Below are positions 59,617 to 64,000 of a stretch of DNA of 64,000 nucleotides, in pieces. The stretch is taken from positions 18,407,928 through 18,471,927 of the forward strand of contig CM045989.1 in the NCBI GenBank assembly GCA_025175895.1. Direction: 5' to 3'. Position 1 is the stretch's first letter. The number at the start of each line of letters is the position of its first letter. This DNA is from Wurfbainia villosa (lineage: Eukaryota > Streptophyta > Magnoliopsida > Zingiberales > Zingiberaceae). Both the position numbers and the translations under genes were made by a program. Under the pieces are notes generated by a model, which saw only the letters and a list, made by a program, of their open reading frames with translations, searched no databases and was not told the DNA's origin.

Positions 59617-60500
59617 GATTTAAATTTTTCTATATATGTACTCTACTTTTGCTTCTTTTTATGAAATTAGCCTAAGTCTTACCTTAGAAATCATATACCT
59701 ATAGATTTAAGGAGCCAACACATCTCACAATACATAGGACTAATGTGTTTGTGTACTTAGCCACGTAGACGGGCGTGAGATGTTAGGACCTTACTCACAG
59801 TTCCGAGACGTAGATTCGATTGCATCGACATGAACCATGGAGTATAATTATTTAAAATTAATCAACTCCTTCAAGACTTATTGATCATTCTATATCAATC
59901 AAGTCCAACCGGAGTTGTACATTTTAGATGAACATATTTTCAAGCTTATTATTATTTTAAAAAAAAATATATTTATATTGGGAACTTGCTTGGACTTACA
60001 AACCCTAAAATATATTTACAAACTTTTTGAGTTAAGGCAAAAGGGGGAGAAAGTCACAAAAGTAAGGAAGAAAGTAAACAAAATTATTACCTTTTATATT
60101 AAGTAATTCCATTTACTTAAGCAACTATTAAGGGGGAGTAAAAATTATTTTTCAAGAACTCACCTTCGGTCAAGGGGGAGGTTACCTCAAAGGGGAGAAC
60201 TTGAAACAATAATATTTCTCACTCATGCTTAATCTTTATGCTAGCTCATTCATACTTAATCATTATGCTAGCTCATTCATACTTAATCATTATGCTAGCT
60301 CATTCATATTTAATCATTATGCTAGCTCATTCATACTTAATCTTTATGCTAGCTCATTCATGCTTAATCATTATGCTAGCTCATTCATATTTAATCTTTA
60401 TGCTAGCTCATTCATGCTTAATCATTATGCTAGCTTACTGTTATGCTTAATTTTTCCTTAACTTTTGTGTCGGTTTGCCATGAATCAAAAAGTGGGAGAT
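59617..60500 (+). other. E 3' non-coding region with multiple polypurine tracts
   Basis: Purine tracts AAGGGGGAG are at 60041-60049, 60130-60138 and 60172-60180, AAAGGGGAG at 60189-60197, and the tract used next to the LTR (AAGTGGGAGAT) at 60490-60500. Repeated purine tracts upstream of the 3' LTR are characteristic of Sireviruses. No gene is seen in 59617-60040. Confidence 0.85.
60228..60443. repeat. 27-bp tandem repeat, about eight units
   Basis: The unit CTTAATC(A/T)TTATGCTAGC followed by TCATTCATA recurs eight times. Because 27 is a multiple of 3, two frames stay open across it (60225-60461 and 60238-60450), but these are repeat artefacts, not genes. Confidence 0.95.
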
Positions 60501-61829
60501 TGTTGGTGCAGTGGGCACCAAAGTCGAACCGGTATTTTGATTATGGCAAAAGGCTCAATAGTTAAGGGTATATTTGTTATCTTACGAGCTCAATTAAGTG
60601 TGCAGAAATGCTAAAGTTGAGCGGAAGGTCTGCGACACCCGGTGGGAACCGAGGTGGTCGGGCAACGCCAGAGGGACTTCGGAGGAAGCCGAGGTACTCG
60701 GGTGAAGACCGGCAGCGAGGCTACAAGGTAAGCTCGTGTGAAAGCGAAGCAAGGTCGTTAAGCGTAGATCCCAATACCTCCAATGGAAGGTCTAGGTCGA
60801 GATCAAATGGTTAGAACCATCGTACTTTATATTTTAAGCTAAGCTATCATGCTGCGGTCAAAACCCTTTGACTACGTCAGCTGCTAGTCAAGTTCGACCT
60901 CGAGAAGAGCTCGAATTTCAAGGGGGTGAATTTGGACTTGACTCGTGTTTTGGTACAAAGGGTGATGTGGCATCAAGGTGGACATCCAAACCATCACCAA
61001 GCTTCCTTGTGGTGGACGCCCAAGATAAGGTGAGTTGGCACAAGATGGTTGGCTCCCATGATGTGGCACAAGTTGAATGGCTCCAACAAGTTGGCGCCCA
61101 AGGAGGTTGGAGGTGGCACAAGGTGGTTGGATGAAACACCTCATCCTCAAGTTGGCGCCCAAGGAGGTTGGAGGTGGCACAAGGTGGTTGGATGAAACAC
61201 CTCATCCTTGAGTTGGCGCACAAGGAGGTTGGAGGTGGCACAAGGTGGTTGGATGAAACACCTCATCCTTGAGTTAGCAAAGGATGTGGATGAACAAGTC
61301 TTGGGGATAAGAACCTCACCTTGGACACTACCTATGTCTAAATTCATAGATCAATATCCATAAATAGACATGTTCAAGCCAAGCAAATAACAAGAATTCA
61401 AGAGCTCTCAACACGCCGTAAAATGCTACTACTACTCACATTTGCTCTGACGAAGTCGCCAACGAAAGCTACATCTTCTACTTATAAGAGTTGTCGGTAT
61501 ATTTATTTAAGTTCTACTTCTTTAAATTGTCTTTGTGCTTTAATCGTAACAAGGAAAGGGGGAGTGTCCCTTTGCCTTGATTTCTTTTTGTAATCGTTAC
61601 TCCTACTTCCAACGAAGAGGAGTGGTTTTAGTGAATTGCCCTCCGTACGTGATCAAGGATCACTAGGGCCATGGATTAGCAATCGAAAGATTGTGAACCA
61701 CGTAAAAATATCTTGTCTACTTTATATTTCCGCTGTGCATTCTCTACTTGCTTTTTACTTATTGCAAAAGTTTTTAACGACACCGTATCGCTATTCACCC
61801 CCCCCTCTAGCGACACTTTCGATCCAACA
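60501..61829 (+). repeat. E 3' LTR
   Basis: Matches 52761-54090 but with clustered small differences (60841-60900, 61265-61280, 61416-61460), many at CAG/CTG or CCG words. The TCGCTATTCACC...TAGCGA hairpin is kept at 61788-61815. Confidence 0.95.
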
Positions 61830-61834
61830 CAATT

Positions 61835-62495
61835 AACATCTAACTCCTCGAGTAGTACCACTCAACCTTATCATCATGTTGACTAAGTCAACCTGCAGGG
61901 TTTACATGATGAACCTTATGCGCTCCTCAAGGGGACATCATCAACCAAATATATAGGACACGGTTTCCTCCTATAATTAACGGCACACCATGTAAATAAT
62001 ATCATTTCCCAACTTACCGGGCATATTGATTTAATCCATTTAAATCTCACCCTTTGGTAAATCAAAGAAATAAATACTAAGTGCATGTGCCCGTTATTAT
62101 ATCGAGATTAAGAGCATGTACAACATAATATCTGAGGTCCGATTCAATTATGTAGTCAGCAATAAATTGAATCACCTCTATGTCGGTCCTGCTCAATACA
62201 CCTAAGTGTATTAGTGTAACTCTATGTTCAAGACAAACCAATACCAAGCTACACTACAACCATGCCAATGGTTTGTCCAAAACCATCTTGGTTCTGAGCC
62301 TCTACTTATATTCTACAAGGGACTGATAACATGATCTTCTGTGCCACACCAAGCACCATGTTATCTACAATGTAAAGTATTAGACAATATGCACACATAT
62401 AATAAATATAAAGTGCAAACAATGATCATGTGATTCTTATTTCAAAATAAAAATGTTCATACAAAAGAGCTAGGCTTTCAGTATACTTCCCAACA
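61835..62495 (-). repeat. A2 3' LTR, right piece
   Basis: Reverse match to the first third of the A1 LTR: AACATCTAACTCC, CATCATGTAAACCCTGCAG in variant form, GTCCGATTC and ATGATCATGTGATTCTTATT, ending TTCCCAACA. It begins after the second CAATT copy. Confidence 0.85.
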
Positions 62496-62506
62496 ATCTC
62501 CCACTT
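62496..62506 (-). other. A2 polypurine tract
   Basis: The minus strand reads AAGTGGGAGAT next to the LTR, identical to A1. Confidence 0.85.
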
Positions 62507-62528
62507 ATACTAAAAGACTATGCTGTCA

Positions 62529-64000
62529 TCACACTGCCATAAATCTGATCCCCTTGTCCTCCACATGCCTATCAAATGCTTTCACTAGAAGGGCCTTAGT
62601 GAATGGATCCGCCAGGTTATCCTCTGATGCAATATGGGCAACAACTACTTCTCCTCGCTTTACGATCTCTCGTATCAGGTGGTACTTGTACTCTATGTGT
62701 TTACTCCCCTTATGGGCTCGTGGTTCCTTCGAGTTTGCAACTGCACCACTGTTATCACAATAAATTGTGATAGTTCTGGGCAAACCAGGAATCACATCCA
62801 AGTCCATCAAGAAGTTTCTGAGCCATACAACTTCCTTGCCTACCTCAGAGGCTGCCACATACTCAGCTTCCATGGTAGAGTTCGCCACGCATTTCTGGTT
62901 GACACTCATCCATACTATGGCTCCACCTCCAAAAGTAAACACAAACCCCGAGGTAGACTTACTGTTGTCCCTATCTGATTGGAAATCAGAATCCGTGTAA
63001 CCCACAGGGACTAATTGATCTGCCCGGTAAACCAGCATATAATCCCTAGTCCTTCTCAGATACTTTAATATATGCTTTACCACAGTCCAATGTCCTTGTC
63101 CAAGATTACTCTAATATATGCTAACAATGTCCACGACAAAGCAGATATCTAGTCTCGTACATAGCATAGCATACATGAGGCTTCCTACTGTCGAAGCATA
63201 AGGAACCGCCTTCATCTCCTCTATCTCCTTTGATGTTTTGGGACACATCTCTTTAGATAAAGGTACTCCATGCCTAAAAGGAAGAAAACCTTTCTTGGAT
63301 TTCTGCATGCTAAAACGAGCAAGGATAGTGTCAATGTATGAAGCTTGAGATAAGCACAACATCCTTTTCTTGCGATCCCTTATCACCTTGATCCCAAGGA
63401 TGTGTCCCACTTCTCCCAAGTCCTTCATATCAAACTGTTTGGACAACCATACCCTTACGTGTGATAACACTCTGATATTGTTGTCAACTAACAAAATATC
63501 ATCTACGTATAGTACAAGAAATACCACTATGTTTCTATCACATCTCTTGTATACACAAGGCTCATCCGGACTTTGAATAAATTCATATTACTGGATTACT
63601 TCATCAAAGCAGATGTTCTAATATCTAGAAGCTTGCTTCAATCCATAAATGGACCGATTAAGCTTACACACAAGATGCTCTTTGACCTTTGCAATGAATC
63701 CCTCTGGTTGCTTCATATAGATGTTTTCCTCAAGACTTCCGTTAAGGAAAGCTGTCTTGACATCCATCTGCCAAATCTCATAATCCTCATGAGCAGTAAT
63801 AGATAAGAGAATCCGGATAGACTTAAGCATAGCTACCGGTGAAAAGGTCTCCTCATAATCGATACCCTCTTTCTGAGTATACCCTTTCACAACAAGCCTA
63901 GCTTTGAAGGTCTCAACCTTCCCGTCTACTCCTCTCTTTCTCTTGTAGATCCACTTGCATCCAATGGATTTCACACCATCGGGTGGTTCTACTAGCTCCC
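62529..64000 (-). pseudogene. A2 copia pol, 3' part (RT and RNase H), runs off window
   Basis: The C-terminal third of a gag-pol polyprotein, about as similar to A1 as a family member should be. RT: WQMDVKTAFLNGSLEEN (63730-63780), LYVDDILLVD (63490-63520), QFDMKDLGEVGHILGIK (63390-63440). RNase H: VGYTDSDFQSDRDNSKSTSG, STMEAEYVAASE and LADPFTKALLVKAF, ending at 62529. All parts are in one frame with stops at 63615-63617, near 63600 and at 63111-63113; A1 has CAG (28319-28321) at the site of the last. The 5' rest of pol is outside the window. Confidence 0.9.

Larger units (their letters stand above)
52761..61829 (+). mobile_element. E: full-length Sirevirus-type Ty1/copia element
   Basis: It is 9069 bp, with LTRs at 52761-54090 (1330 bp) and 60501-61829 (1329 bp). 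The target duplication is CAATT at 52756-52760 and 61830-61834, in the A2 LTR. Sirevirus traits: gag with coiled coil and the ERFTLGSKGLDLLRGSQRA signature, RT with YVDDIIFG, and at least five purine tracts before the 3' LTR. Coding regions are badly broken. Confidence 0.95.
51341..64000 (-). mobile_element. A2: Ty1/copia element of the A family, runs off right edge
   Basis: The minus-strand 3' LTR is 62495 to about 51341 (split by E), PPT is 62506-62496 and pol is 64000-62529. It is collinear with A1 but more diverged. It is inserted in the C2 5' LTR; its 5' part and target duplication are beyond the window or unclear. Confidence 0.8.

Noticed and set aside
60225..60461. Repeat protein with a 9-residue unit
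   Set aside because: A 27-bp tandem repeat keeps two frames open at once; no start context or homologue supports translation.
1..64000. A novel defence or metabolic gene system
   Set aside because: Both strands are explained by retrotransposon parts; no gene cluster of another kind is visible.

Overview
The window looks like intergenic DNA from a large, repeat-rich flowering-plant genome, probably a monocot; the species cannot be named from this sequence. The evidence is wall-to-wall LTR retrotransposons: Ty1/copia elements of the Angela/BARE-1 type, Sirevirus-type copia elements and a Ty3/gypsy element with chromovirus-like features. The primer-binding sites match the plant initiator-Met tRNA (TGGTATCAGAGCC). 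I found no host gene, tRNA, rRNA, CRISPR or bacterial feature. Element names here (A1, A2, B1, B2, C1, C2, D, E, F, G1, G2) are local labels.

Almost every base belongs to one nested stack whose root is C2, a minus-strand, gag-only Sirevirus-like element. C2's 3' LTR is scattered in pieces (12190-12474, 30865-31315, 46996-47268). Its gag lies at 48345-49968 and its 5' LTR starts at 51129. From left to right, the C2 3' LTR was hit by G2 (gypsy, LTR part at 9949-12189), A1 (12475-30859, target duplication CCCTT) and C1 (31316-46990, TGGAA/CGGAA). G2 was hit by G1 (4996-9948), and G1 by B2 (1-4995, running off the left edge). A1's RT region was hit by B1 (18467-27979, GTATG). C1's 3' LTR was hit by D (32097-42343, GTCGA), and D's leader holds a solo LTR of the E family (34033-35439, TATAT). 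C2's gag start was hit by solo LTR F (49969-51054, GGATG). C2's 5' LTR was hit by A2 (about 51341 to beyond 64000), whose LTR was hit by full-length E (52761-61829, CAATT).

All copies appear inactive. B1 is the best preserved, with a 1225-codon gag-pol frame, but it has a stop near the gag start and Asn for the first integrase catalytic Asp. A1 is one continuous frame broken by five TAG codons and by B1. D and E are heavily frameshifted. Many stops are CAG to TAG or CTG to CTA changes, as expected from deamination of CHG-methylated cytosines. D, E and the C1 LTR also carry many small CAG/CTG-centred length and order changes that look more like consensus errors than evolution.

The most interesting biology is the C family: two copies with gag, PBS, several polypurine tracts and LTRs but no pol, so presumably mobilised in trans by a Sirevirus such as E. 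Also notable are a small hairpin repeated four times in the B leader, LTR hairpins shared by C, E and F, and a possible gag-pol intron in E.
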